From NCBI GenBank assembly GCA_009885515.1, contig VFKO01000149.1, positions 1 through 19,976 of the forward strand: a stretch of DNA of 19,976 nt, given 5' to 3'. This document shows positions 8,050 to 15,679 of this stretch, one piece after another (position 1 is the stretch's first letter; each line of letters opens with the position of its first letter). Source of the DNA: Rhodobiaceae bacterium (GTDB lineage Bacteria > Pseudomonadota > Alphaproteobacteria > Micropepsales > Micropepsaceae). Made by a program: the position numbers and the translations under genes. The notes under the pieces were generated by a model that did not search any database, had not been told where the DNA came from, and saw nothing but the letters and a program-made list of their open reading frames with translations.

Positions 8050-9173
8050 TAAATCGCACCGGCAGTTTTTAAGGCGGCAATTTCGCCAGCGTTGAATCCC
8101 CAGTCGTCCAGCACTTGCTCGTTGTGTTCGCCGCAAGTGGGCGCCGGGCCCTGCACTTCCAGCTTGGTGCGGCTGAAACGCGGTGCGGGTGCCGGTTGGA
8201 TGACGCCGTCGATTTCGATGAAGGTTCCGCGTGCTTTGTTGTGCGGGTGGTTGGGTGCTTCGCTCAATGACAGCACAGGGGCGTAGCACACATCTGTACC
8301 TTCCATGAGCGAGTCCCACTGGCTGCGCGATTTGGTTTTAATCACGCGCGCGATTTTTTCTTTAAGTGATGGCCATTTTGAGCGGTCCATCTGGGATTGG
8401 AATTCGGGATCGGTGAGCCCCGCCTTCTCGAGCAACAGTGCGTAAAATTGCGGCTCGATGGAACCGATCGAGACCCATTTGTTATCCGACGTTTCGTATG
8501 TGTCATAAAAATGAGCGCCGCCGTCGAGCATGTTTTCGCCTTTGGTGTCCGTCCACATGCCCATCGCTTTGAAGCCGTAGAACATGGACATCAGCGACGC
8601 CGCACCGTCCGTCATCGCGCAGTCGATAATTTGTCCTTTGCCTGAACTTTTCGCTTCGAACAGTCCGCATGCCATACCGAAGGCAAGATAAAGCGCGCCG
8701 CCGCCGAAGTCGCCAACGAGATTGAGCGGCGGCACCGGCGTTGCACCCCTGCGGCCTATGGCGTGGAGCGCTCCAGTCAAGGCGATATAGTTGATGTCGT
8801 GGCCTGCTGCGGATGAAAGAGGGCCCGTTTGTCCCCATCCGGTCATGCGCCCATAGACCAGTTTTGCATTTCTCTGGAGCGCTTCCGCAGGACCCAAACC
8901 CAGTTTTTCCATTACTCCTGGTCGAAACCCTTCGAGCAATGCATCCGATTTGGCGATAAGTTTGAGTGCGACTTCAACACCCTCTGGTTTTTTTAAATCC
9001 AGTGCAAGAGAGCGACGCCCGCGGCTGGTGATGTCGAATTTGTTGGCTCCGCGCCCTCCCTTACGGTCAATGCGTACAACTTCTGCGCCCATATCACTCA
9101 AGAGCATCGCGCAGAACGGGCCGGGTCCTATGCCTGCGAACTCTATAACCTTCACGCCGTTAAGTGGACCCAT
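8049..9173 (-). CDS. Alpha-methylacyl-CoA racemase (CaiB/BaiF family)
   Basis: A 374-residue protein of the CoA-transferase family III fold. It starts MGPLNGVKVIEFAGIGPGPFC and has the racemase subgroup signature GHDINYIALTGAL. Catalytic residues known from the Mycobacterium tuberculosis racemase (His126, Asp156, Glu241) are found here at His125, Asp155 (NLVGDFGGG) and Glu240, a constant offset of one, which favours racemase over CoA-transferase. The reaction is interconversion of (2R)- and (2S)-methyl-branched acyl-CoA, needed before beta-oxidation of branched chains such as isoprenoid or sterol side chains. The ATG at 9173 has GGAGG at 9181-9185 (minus strand) with 7-base spacing. It is the first gene of the minus-strand run and is transcribed divergently from the proline-rich protein gene, so promoters for both must lie in 9174-9265. 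Confidence 0.92.
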   Translation of the reverse strand: MGPLNGVKVIEFAGIGPGPFCAMLLSDMGAEVVRIDRKGGRGANKFDITSRGRRSLALDLKKPEGVEVALKLIAKSDALLEGFRPGVMEKLGLGPAEALQRNAKLVYGRMTGWGQTGPLSSAAGHDINYIALTGALHAIGRRGATPVPPLNLVGDFGGGALYLAFGMACGLFEAKSSGKGQIIDCAMTDGAASLMSMFYGFKAMGMWTDTKGENMLDGGAHFYDTYETSDNKWVSIGSIEPQFYALLLEKAGLTDPEFQSQMDRSKWPSLKEKIARVIKTKSRSQWDSLMEGTDVCYAPVLSLSEAPNHPHNKARGTFIEIDGVIQPAPAPRFSRTKLEVQGPAPTCGEHNEQVLDDWGFNAGEIAALKTAGAI

Positions 9174-9265
9174 GACAAAGCCTCCAAAGTTGAATAGAAA
9201 AATAGAAACTGGGTAGGGTTTAGTTCATCAGGAACGCGCCCGCAAATGGAAGACGGAGTATTGAG

Positions 9266-9946
9266 ATGAAATTGCGTGTGATCGCCGCGGTGACTGCTTG
9301 TGCAGCCTCCTTGATGATTGCTCAGTTCGCACCAACTTTGGCCGACGGAATGCCTGAGCCTGATGATGAGAACTTCAATCCGGTTCCCTCTGTGCCGCCT
9401 GAGGTGACACCGCCGCCACCGCTCAAACCCGTCAAACCGGCGCCGGTGGTTCCGCCTGCCCCAGTACCCGCGCGGGCTCCGGCGGTTGCACCGCCACCTC
9501 CGGCCACTCCTGCCCCAGTGCCTCAGCCAGCTCCAGCTCCGAGTGCTGCGGTGCCCACTCCTCCCGTGGTGACACCGCCTCCAGCGGCATCACCTACTCC
9601 GGCACCTGTTCCATCAGCCAGTGTCCAGCAACGCACAATCTATGAAGTTTTAAGCGTCGATGTCCTCGTGACGAGGAAAAACCCGCTCGCAGCCACAATC
9701 ACCGTGAAAGGTACGGCCCGCACTGGCGGATGGAAAAATATTGAACTTCGACCACTGCAAACTTTTGCACCTGAAGTGGGCATGCGTAGTTTCACCCTTG
9801 TTGGGACGCCGCCCTCGGGTATGGCCACACAAGCCCTGACGCCGGTTTCGGTATCGATCATGATTGATCCTCTGCCAACCGATGTCAAAACGATCAGGGT
9901 CCTCAGCGAGTCCAACGAGATCGCGCAGAGTTTTGCGGGGCCGTAA
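9266..9946 (+). CDS. Secreted proline-rich protein of unknown function
   Basis: A 226-residue protein that I cannot assign to a named family. Residues 1-26 form a good Sec signal peptide (basic start, hydrophobic core, cleavage expected after APTLA). Residues 30 to about 122 are a low-complexity linker of proline, alanine and valine that would be extended and flexible. Residues about 123-226 form a compact domain with alternating hydrophobic residues, beginning TIYEVLSVDVLV and including TARTGGWKNIELRPL, suggesting a small beta-sandwich. It is probably a periplasmic or outer-membrane-associated protein whose linker spans the periplasm. CGGAG lies about 7 bases before the ATG. It is convergent with the SDR gene, with only 3 bases between the stops. 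Confidence 0.85.
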   Translation: MKLRVIAAVTACAASLMIAQFAPTLADGMPEPDDENFNPVPSVPPEVTPPPPLKPVKPAPVVPPAPVPARAPAVAPPPPATPAPVPQPAPAPSAAVPTPPVVTPPPAASPTPAPVPSASVQQRTIYEVLSVDVLVTRKNPLAATITVKGTARTGGWKNIELRPLQTFAPEVGMRSFTLVGTPPSGMATQALTPVSVSIMIDPLPTDVKTIRVLSESNEIAQSFAGP

Positions 9947-9949
9947 TCC

Positions 9950-10717
9950 TCACGTTAATAATTGACCGTCATCTATTGTGAACAGCGAGCCCGTGATAAA
10001 GCTCGCGTGGCTGGAGCACAGCAACAAGAGAGTTGCGTCAAGGTCGGATTCAGTGCCGATCCGGCGGCGTGGAAAGCCCGTGATTTGTTTTTGTCCGCCC
10101 TCGGTTTCGAACCAATCGCTATTCAGTTCGGTTTTGATAAACCCAGGGCAGATCGCATTTACGGCGATGTGATTTTTGGCCCATTCGCGTGCCATGCCTT
10201 TAGTCATCATGGTGACTGCCGCCTTTGACATGGAGTAAGCGGTCAAGCCTGGCAGAGGCTTGAAAGCGCCAATCGATGCAACGTTAACAATCCGCCCCTG
10301 AATTTTGTGTTGAAGCATTCGCGCGCCCACAGCTTGCGCCATGAAGAACATGCCCTTCACATTTGTATCCATGATCGTGTCGTATTCGTGCTCTTGCAAC
10401 GCTGTGACGCTCGACTGAATGTTTAGTCCCGCATTGTTAACGAGGATGCTAATATGCCCGGCTCTTTGCTCCACTTCATCAACAAAGTCTTTTATTCTAG
10501 CGGTGTTTGTGACGTCCAGGGGCAACGCTAAAGCACAACCGCCACTTGCTTCGATTTTATTTTTTACTGCAATTAATCTTTCTTCACGACGTCCAGTCAG
10601 CACCACTTTTGCACCCGCGGCGCTCAAAATTTCGGCGAAGCGGACGCCGAAACCGCTTGTTGCTCCGGTGATCAAAGCCGTCTGACCATAGAGATCAATG
10701 CTAATGTTTGTCGCCAT
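9950..10717 (-). CDS. SDR family NAD(P)-dependent oxidoreductase
   Basis: A 255-residue classical short-chain dehydrogenase/reductase. The cofactor site is TGATSGFG (17-24), the structural motif is NNAG (94-97), and the catalytic residues are Ser148 (VASIGA), Tyr161 and Lys165 (YSMSK). The TGRR stretch after strand 2 (41-44) places arginines where NADP-preferring enzymes bind the 2'-phosphate, so NADPH use is likely but not certain. It probably interconverts an alcohol and a ketone or a 3-oxoacyl group; the substrate is unknown. The ATG at 10717 has no strong Shine-Dalgarno, only a weak GAG upstream. It is divergent from the DsbA-like gene across 110 bases. Confidence 0.92.
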   Translation of the reverse strand: MATNISIDLYGQTALITGATSGFGVRFAEILSAAGAKVVLTGRREERLIAVKNKIEASGGCALALPLDVTNTARIKDFVDEVEQRAGHISILVNNAGLNIQSSVTALQEHEYDTIMDTNVKGMFFMAQAVGARMLQHKIQGRIVNVASIGAFKPLPGLTAYSMSKAAVTMMTKGMAREWAKNHIAVNAICPGFIKTELNSDWFETEGGQKQITGFPRRRIGTESDLDATLLLLCSSHASFITGSLFTIDDGQLLT

Positions 10718-10827
10718 AGAGGTAACTCAAAAAGGTTGCGGACAATTATCCTTAAACGCTCGCGTGTGATCGACGCACCTAAGAAAAATTCTTTTCAGTT
10801 GCACATTTCCATGCGTATCCTTGCACC

Positions 10828-11478
10828 ATGCAAATCGACGTCATCTCAGACCCTGTCTGTCCTTGGTGCTACATTGGCAAGCGGCGCCTTGAAAGAGCCG
10901 TGCGGCTTCGCCCGCATATTTCGTTCGAAATCCGCTGGCGCCCGTTTCAACTGGATCCCACCACACCGCCTGAGGGCTACGACCGGAAGACGTATATCGA
11001 ACAAAAATTCGGATCGTCTGACCGGGTGAAGCCCATTCAAACGGCGTTGTTGCAGGCAGGCGAAGCTGAAGGCATTGCGTTTGCGTTCGACAAAATTGCA
11101 CGCACACCCAATACGATCAATGCCCATCGACTCATCCGCTGGGCCCACTCGCTTGGGGTACAAGGTGATATCGTAGAAGGCCTGTTTCGGGGCTATTTTG
11201 TCGACGGCCTGGACATCGGTCAGATCAGGATATTGGCACAGATCGGGGATGCGGCCGGCATGGACGGTGAACTGGTCGAAGAGCTGCTGAGTTCGGACAC
11301 TGATGTCGAGTCCGTCGAACAGCAGGATTCCATGGCTCGAAAATTTGGTGTCCAAGGCGTCCCCAGCTTTTTCATGGGTGGTAAGACACTCATTACCGGC
11401 GCCGAAGATGCGGAAACGCTGGCGCAGATCATTGACCGCGTGATTTCCGATGCCGAAAGCGCCGTGGCAACAGGCTGA
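10828..11478 (+). CDS. DsbA/FrnE-like thiol oxidoreductase
   Basis: A 216-residue protein of the DsbA family, FrnE/2-hydroxychromene-2-carboxylate isomerase branch. The active site CPWC (Cys11-Cys14) lies right after the first strand. A second FrnE-type signature, TPNTINAHRL, is at 93-102, and the cis-proline loop is GVPSFF (Pro179). No signal peptide is present, so it acts in the cytoplasm, probably in thiol-disulfide exchange or as a glutathione-dependent isomerase. The start ATG lacks a recognisable Shine-Dalgarno. The gene is convergent with the epoxide-hydrolase-like gene, with 17 bases between the stops and no hairpin in that gap. Confidence 0.92.
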   Translation: MQIDVISDPVCPWCYIGKRRLERAVRLRPHISFEIRWRPFQLDPTTPPEGYDRKTYIEQKFGSSDRVKPIQTALLQAGEAEGIAFAFDKIARTPNTINAHRLIRWAHSLGVQGDIVEGLFRGYFVDGLDIGQIRILAQIGDAAGMDGELVEELLSSDTDVESVEQQDSMARKFGVQGVPSFFMGGKTLITGAEDAETLAQIIDRVISDAESAVATG

Positions 11479-11495
11479 GTGGCATTAACTGCGGG

Positions 11496-12464
11496 TTACT
11501 GCGGCGTTCCGAGGAAGGCAACAATGACATCTGCGGTCCTGTCCGGCGCTTCAAGTTGTGGAAAATGCCCGACACCTTTCAGCTCGACATATGTGTATGC
11601 ACCCGTGAATGCGTTGCGCGCCTTATCGTATCGCGCAAGATCGACGGGGCCATCTTCGTCGCCGGCAATCACGAGCGTAGGTACGATGATCGATTTGGCG
11701 GCTGAGGCTTGCGCCACTTTGGGATCAGTGCGGAATACAGTCCAATAATAGTCGAGCGTGCTCTCGGTTGCGCCAGGCGTTCGTAATGTGGCTTTGATGT
11801 CAGCAAGCACTTCGTTTGGCGGATCATAACTGGGTGCCCATTCGCGATAGAGGCGTTTGATATGAGCGAAGTCGTTGCTCCAAACCAAGCGTTCGGCCCA
11901 TGGCAATTGGTAGTAAAGAAAATGCGGTGCGTCGAGAAAGATGCTGGGGTCGCCGGCAAACGCACGCGCATGCGGCAGCGCGATTGCGACAAGCTTTGTG
12001 ATTTTTTCAGGTGACTTAGCCGCTGCCGCGTAGGCGGCCGAGGCGCCCCAGTCATGGCCAATGACGACTGCGCTTTTCGCGCCCAGCGCGTCGATCAACG
12101 CAACAATGTCTTGCCCAAGCGTGGGTACCGAATAGTCGTGTGCGAAGGATGTTGGTGGATAGCCGCGCATGTAGGGTGCGACGACGCGATAGCCTGCCCC
12201 GGCGAGCCGGTGCTGAACAACTTTCCAAGAGCGCGCTGTCTCGGGATAGCCATGGAACAACAGGATCAGCGGTCCCTGCCCCTCTTCGATGTATGCAAAG
12301 CGGATGGCGTTGGCTTCGACAAACTTAATGTCGCTTTCGATTTCCAACTGTTTCAGTGAGCTGGACGGCCGGGGACCAAATTCGATTCCTATCCACCACG
12401 CATAGCCAGTTGCTGCCAACACGAGCATAACCAGAAACACAAACAAGCGACGCAGCCAACGCAT
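11496..12464 (-). CDS. Membrane-anchored epoxide-hydrolase-like alpha/beta hydrolase
   Basis: A 322-residue alpha/beta hydrolase. Residues 7-24 form a hydrophobic segment after RWLRR, a signal anchor or uncleaved signal peptide, so the catalytic domain likely faces the periplasm. HGYP (71-74) gives the oxyanion site. GHDWGA has Asp138 as nucleophile, the hallmark of epoxide hydrolases and haloalkane or haloacetate dehalogenases. The acid is Asp269 or Asp271 (AGDEDG) and the base is His300 (GVGHFP). Cap tyrosines at 184-185 and 239-240 fit epoxide ring opening better than dehalogenation. AGAGG lies about 9 bases before the ATG. It begins 17 bases after the ygiQ stop, so the two are probably co-transcribed, although no functional link is known. 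Confidence 0.9.
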   Translation of the reverse strand: MRWLRRLFVFLVMLVLAATGYAWWIGIEFGPRPSSSLKQLEIESDIKFVEANAIRFAYIEEGQGPLILLFHGYPETARSWKVVQHRLAGAGYRVVAPYMRGYPPTSFAHDYSVPTLGQDIVALIDALGAKSAVVIGHDWGASAAYAAAAKSPEKITKLVAIALPHARAFAGDPSIFLDAPHFLYYQLPWAERLVWSNDFAHIKRLYREWAPSYDPPNEVLADIKATLRTPGATESTLDYYWTVFRTDPKVAQASAAKSIIVPTLVIAGDEDGPVDLARYDKARNAFTGAYTYVELKGVGHFPQLEAPDRTADVIVAFLGTPQ

Positions 12465-12481
12465 GTACGTGTACCTCTGAC

Positions 12482-14470
12482 CTATCGAGAACGCTTATAG
12501 ATGCCTTTGGTCGTAAACTTACGCGCGGCCGGTCCGGATTTCAATCCGGCGCCCATTGGCTGTGTCGCGGGGATCAGGTGATGTTTGGCGGGTCCAATCA
12601 AATCGGCGCGGCCCATGGCTTTGAGCGCATCACGCAATACCGGCCAATTTTCCGGATCGTGGTAACGCAGAAATGCTTTGTGCAGCCGGCGCTGCCGCAA
12701 GCCGGTGGCGCTGACGACTTTATCCGTCGCACCGCGGCGCACAGCGCGCAGCGTATTGACACCGGTGTGATACATCGCGGTGGCGCTGGCCATTGGTGAA
12801 GGCAGGAACGTCTGCACCTGGTCGGCGCGATAGCGATTTTTCTTCAGCCACAACGCCAAGTTCATCATGTCTTCGTCGGTGGTGCCTGGATGGGCTGCGA
12901 TGAAGTACGGGATCAGGAAATACTTCTTGCCGGCCTTTGCTGCAGCAGCATCGAACATTTCCTTGAAGCGGTCGTAGGTATCGATCCCCGGCTTCATCAT
13001 TTTTGCCAGCGGACCATCTTCGGTGTGCTCCGGCGCGATCTTCAAGTAACCGCCCACGTGATGCGTGACAAGTTCCTCGACATATTCCGGACTTTCGACG
13101 GCCAGGTCATAACGCACGCCCGAGGCCACCATCACCTTTTTCACGCCGGGCAGTTCGCGGGCTTTGCGGTACAGGCTGATGAGAGCATCGTGACTGGTGT
13201 TGAGGTTCGGACAAATTCCGGGATAGACGCAAGACGGCCTGCGGCAGGCGGATTCGATTTTCGGATCCTTGCAGGCCATCCGGTACATGTTTGCTGTCGG
13301 TCCGCCGACATCGGAAATAACGCCGGTGAAGCCTTTGGTTTTGTCGCGGATCTTTCCGATTTCGCTGAGGACCGAACCTTCTGAGCGATTTTGAATGATG
13401 CGGCCCTCGTGTTCGGTAATCGAACAGAAGGTGCAACCGCCAAAACATCCGCGCATGATGGTGACTGAGAACCTGATCATCTCCCAGGCGGGGATTTTTG
13501 CGTCGCCGTAGGAGGGATGGGGTCCGCGCGCGTAGGGAAGTTCGTACACGGCGTCCATTTCGTTTGTTTCCAGCGGAATGGGCGGCGGCGTAAGCCACAA
13601 TTCGCGATCACCGTGGCGCTGCACCAGGGCGCGCGCATTGCCGGGATTGCTTTCACGATGCAGAACACGAGAGGCGCGCGCATAGGCATCTTTGTCGTCC
13701 AGGACTTGCTCAAGAGACGGCAAGCGAACCACAGTCTGTTCGCGCGAGAGGCGTGCGCCTTCGTCGGCGCTGTCGATGTCGTTGGCAAGCGCTTCGGTCC
13801 AACCGTCCGGCACGCATGATTTCATCAGGGCGACGCCCCGAATGTCATCAAGATCGGCGGGCTTTTCGCCTTGGGCCAGGCGCAGCGCTACGTCTACGAT
13901 CGCGCGTTCTGCATTTCCGAAGAGCAGTATATCCGCCTTTGCGTCGGCCAGAATTGAGCGCCGTACTTTTTCCGACCAGTAGTCGTAGTGAGCAATACGG
14001 CGCAGTGAAGCCTCAATGCCGCCCAGCACGATGGGGACGTCGCGATAGGCTTCGCGACAGCGCTGCGCATAGACGATTGTGCTGCGATCCGGGCGCTTGC
14101 CGCCCTCCCCGCCCGGTGAATAATTGTCGTTGTGTCTGAGACGGCGATCCGAGGTGTAGCGGTTGACCATCGAGTCCATGTTGCCGCCGGTGACGCCAAA
14201 AAATAGTCGCGGGCGCCCCAAAATTTTAAAGGGTTCAGCGCTTTGCCAGTCCGGTTGCGCGATAATGCCGACGCGAAAGCCCTGGGCCTCAAGCAAGCGG
14301 CCGATGATGGCCATGCCGAAGCTGGGGTGGTCGACATAGGCATCGCCCGTCACAACGATGACGTCACACTCGTCCCAGCCCAGCGCTTGCATTTCTGCCC
14401 GCGACATCGGGAGGAATGGCGCAGAACGGCCTAGCCTTGCATGGCGAAATAGTTGGGTAGTGGCATCCAT
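12482..14470 (-). CDS. ygiQ: YgiQ family radical SAM protein
   Basis: A 662-residue protein of the YgiQ family (UPF0313). The N-terminal half contains the very conserved PFLPMSRAEMQALGWDECD and TGDAYVDHPSFG. The radical SAM iron-sulfur cluster is held by Cys342, Cys346 and Cys349 in GCFGGCTFCS. Later motifs include a cysteine-rich CRRPSCVYPGICPNL and IPYFIAAHPGTTDEDM. Family members bind a 4Fe-4S cluster and S-adenosylmethionine; their cellular substrate is not settled. The open frame allows a GTG nine residues upstream at 14497, but the ATG at 14470 is preferred because MDATTQLF sits at the usual distance before the conserved PFLPMS block. Neither start has a clear ribosome site. It is divergent from the membrane Mrr gene. 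Confidence 0.93.
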   Translation of the reverse strand: MDATTQLFRHARLGRSAPFLPMSRAEMQALGWDECDVIVVTGDAYVDHPSFGMAIIGRLLEAQGFRVGIIAQPDWQSAEPFKILGRPRLFFGVTGGNMDSMVNRYTSDRRLRHNDNYSPGGEGGKRPDRSTIVYAQRCREAYRDVPIVLGGIEASLRRIAHYDYWSEKVRRSILADAKADILLFGNAERAIVDVALRLAQGEKPADLDDIRGVALMKSCVPDGWTEALANDIDSADEGARLSREQTVVRLPSLEQVLDDKDAYARASRVLHRESNPGNARALVQRHGDRELWLTPPPIPLETNEMDAVYELPYARGPHPSYGDAKIPAWEMIRFSVTIMRGCFGGCTFCSITEHEGRIIQNRSEGSVLSEIGKIRDKTKGFTGVISDVGGPTANMYRMACKDPKIESACRRPSCVYPGICPNLNTSHDALISLYRKARELPGVKKVMVASGVRYDLAVESPEYVEELVTHHVGGYLKIAPEHTEDGPLAKMMKPGIDTYDRFKEMFDAAAAKAGKKYFLIPYFIAAHPGTTDEDMMNLALWLKKNRYRADQVQTFLPSPMASATAMYHTGVNTLRAVRRGATDKVVSATGLRQRRLHKAFLRYHDPENWPVLRDALKAMGRADLIGPAKHHLIPATQPMGAGLKSGPAARKFTTKGIYKRSR

Positions 14471-14614
14471 GGCGGCGAGGTGTGCGCGTGGGAGCACGCT
14501 TAGTCAATGTGGCGCACTTTGGCGGGCAAATCAGGAATTAACCGTGCGGGTGTCAGCGATCTCTAAATTCCGTTGCATTCGTGTCCTTCTTGCACTGCAC
14601 ATGGCTTGAACAAA

Positions 14615-14644
14615 ATGACAATCTAACCGGACCGAATATATATA
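14615..14644 (+). promoter_or_regulatory. Candidate promoter of the membrane Mrr gene
   Basis: ATGACA (14615-14620) matches the sigma-70 -35 at five of six positions. The run of alternating TA at 14637-14644 gives TATATA with 16- or 18-base spacing. This AT-rich patch is unusual for the window. Transcription would start about 10 bases before the GAGGGGG ribosome site, leaving a very short leader. Confidence 0.5.
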
Positions 14645-14665
14645 AACACTTGCGCTTGAGGGGGC

Positions 14666-15679
14666 GTGGCTGTGGGCGATGTAGTGTCTTTTCCGGCGGA
14701 AACCTTCGTTTCCAACGGCATGTTGAAATTGTCGAGCTCAGATGCCTTGGGTCCCAATCCGTGGACGCGGGAGCAACCGGTTGCGCAGGAATTTGGACTA
14801 GGCGAAGGCGATTTCGACGATGTCAAACTCGACGGCGAGCGTGAGGCCTCCAGGGCACAGCTCGTCGAGTATCCGTGGCGTTTTGTTTCAGCCTTTCTTG
14901 TGCCCGCCACCGTTTTTGTGGGTCTTTACTTTTATCTGGTTGGCAGCTTTGATTTCCTGAATCCTGACGTGTTCTCACTAGCGGCACTGCCGCGGTTTGA
15001 ATGGGCGGCGTATCTGGGCGCCTCATTGATTTTGGGTGCGCTAACGGCTGTTGTGCAGACCGGCATCCATTTGAATGCAACGAAGAAGCATGCGCAAAGC
15101 CTCAAGATTATGCGGCAGCGGGAAGCCTTCGCCGCAGCAAAAGCCGAATGGCATGAAAATTTGCGCGCGCGCACAACGACGGCATTCTGGCGCGACGAAA
15201 TTCATACGATTGCCAAAGCCAAAGGCTCAACGCCGACGGCCGTGTTCTCTCAAGAAGTGGCGAAACTCTTTGCGGCTTGGGGTTGGGAAGTTAAACTCAA
15301 TCAGCGTGCAAATGACTTTGGCGTCGATATGTTCGCCAACGGCAAAGACGGTAGTGCCATTGTTCAGTGCAAGCATCTGGACACCAGTCCGGGCATGCAG
15401 GATGTGCGCGACCTTGCCGGCTGCCGGCATGCGTTTAATGCCGACTTTGGCTTGCTCGTCTCCATTCATCCGCCTTCGACTTCGCGGCACAATGGATTTT
15501 TCTCGGACAAGGGCCAGTTGGAGTTCTGGCACTTGGGCCATTTGCTTGAGCAATGCATGACTTTGTACAAGCAGCGCACCGGCACACCACCGCCACAAGA
15601 TGCGACGCGAGCTGAGTTCTTGAACTCCGACGGCACACCCATCACTTGGCAGGTCGATCAGAAGGAAGCGGCCGAGTAA
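14666..15679 (+). CDS. Two-TM membrane protein with Mrr-type nuclease domain
   Basis: A 337-residue protein. Residues 73-92 and 113-133 are two hydrophobic helices forming a hairpin, followed by a charged, probably helical segment (about 138-185). Residues about 190-300 look like the Mrr/type IV restriction endonuclease fold (PD-(D/E)xK): Glu197 in the first helix, GWEV, then Asp217 and Asp221 in NDFGVD, and Gln234-Cys235-Lys236 (QCK), matching the D...QxK active site. The catalytic set looks intact, so DNA cleavage is plausible, for example against foreign or modified DNA, with the domain tethered to the inner membrane. The start is GTG at 14666; GTG at 14672 is better placed relative to GAGGGGG (14658-14664). 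Its stop abuts the sthA stop with no base between. There is no methylase partner nearby. Confidence 0.82.
   Translation: MAVGDVVSFPAETFVSNGMLKLSSSDALGPNPWTREQPVAQEFGLGEGDFDDVKLDGEREASRAQLVEYPWRFVSAFLVPATVFVGLYFYLVGSFDFLNPDVFSLAALPRFEWAAYLGASLILGALTAVVQTGIHLNATKKHAQSLKIMRQREAFAAAKAEWHENLRARTTTAFWRDEIHTIAKAKGSTPTAVFSQEVAKLFAAWGWEVKLNQRANDFGVDMFANGKDGSAIVQCKHLDTSPGMQDVRDLAGCRHAFNADFGLLVSIHPPSTSRHNGFFSDKGQLEFWHLGHLLEQCMTLYKQRTGTPPPQDATRAEFLNSDGTPITWQVDQKEAAE

Noticed and set aside
8050..8319. A 90-residue N-terminal extension of the histidine phosphatase.
   Set aside because: The residues are low-complexity Arg, Gln and Pro text out of frame within the racemase gene, while a TAATG start sits exactly before the conserved domain.
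9174..9265. Specific promoters in the divergent region between the racemase and proline-rich protein genes.
   Set aside because: A TTGAAT is present, but no -10 at suitable spacing matches better than chance, so no site is claimed.
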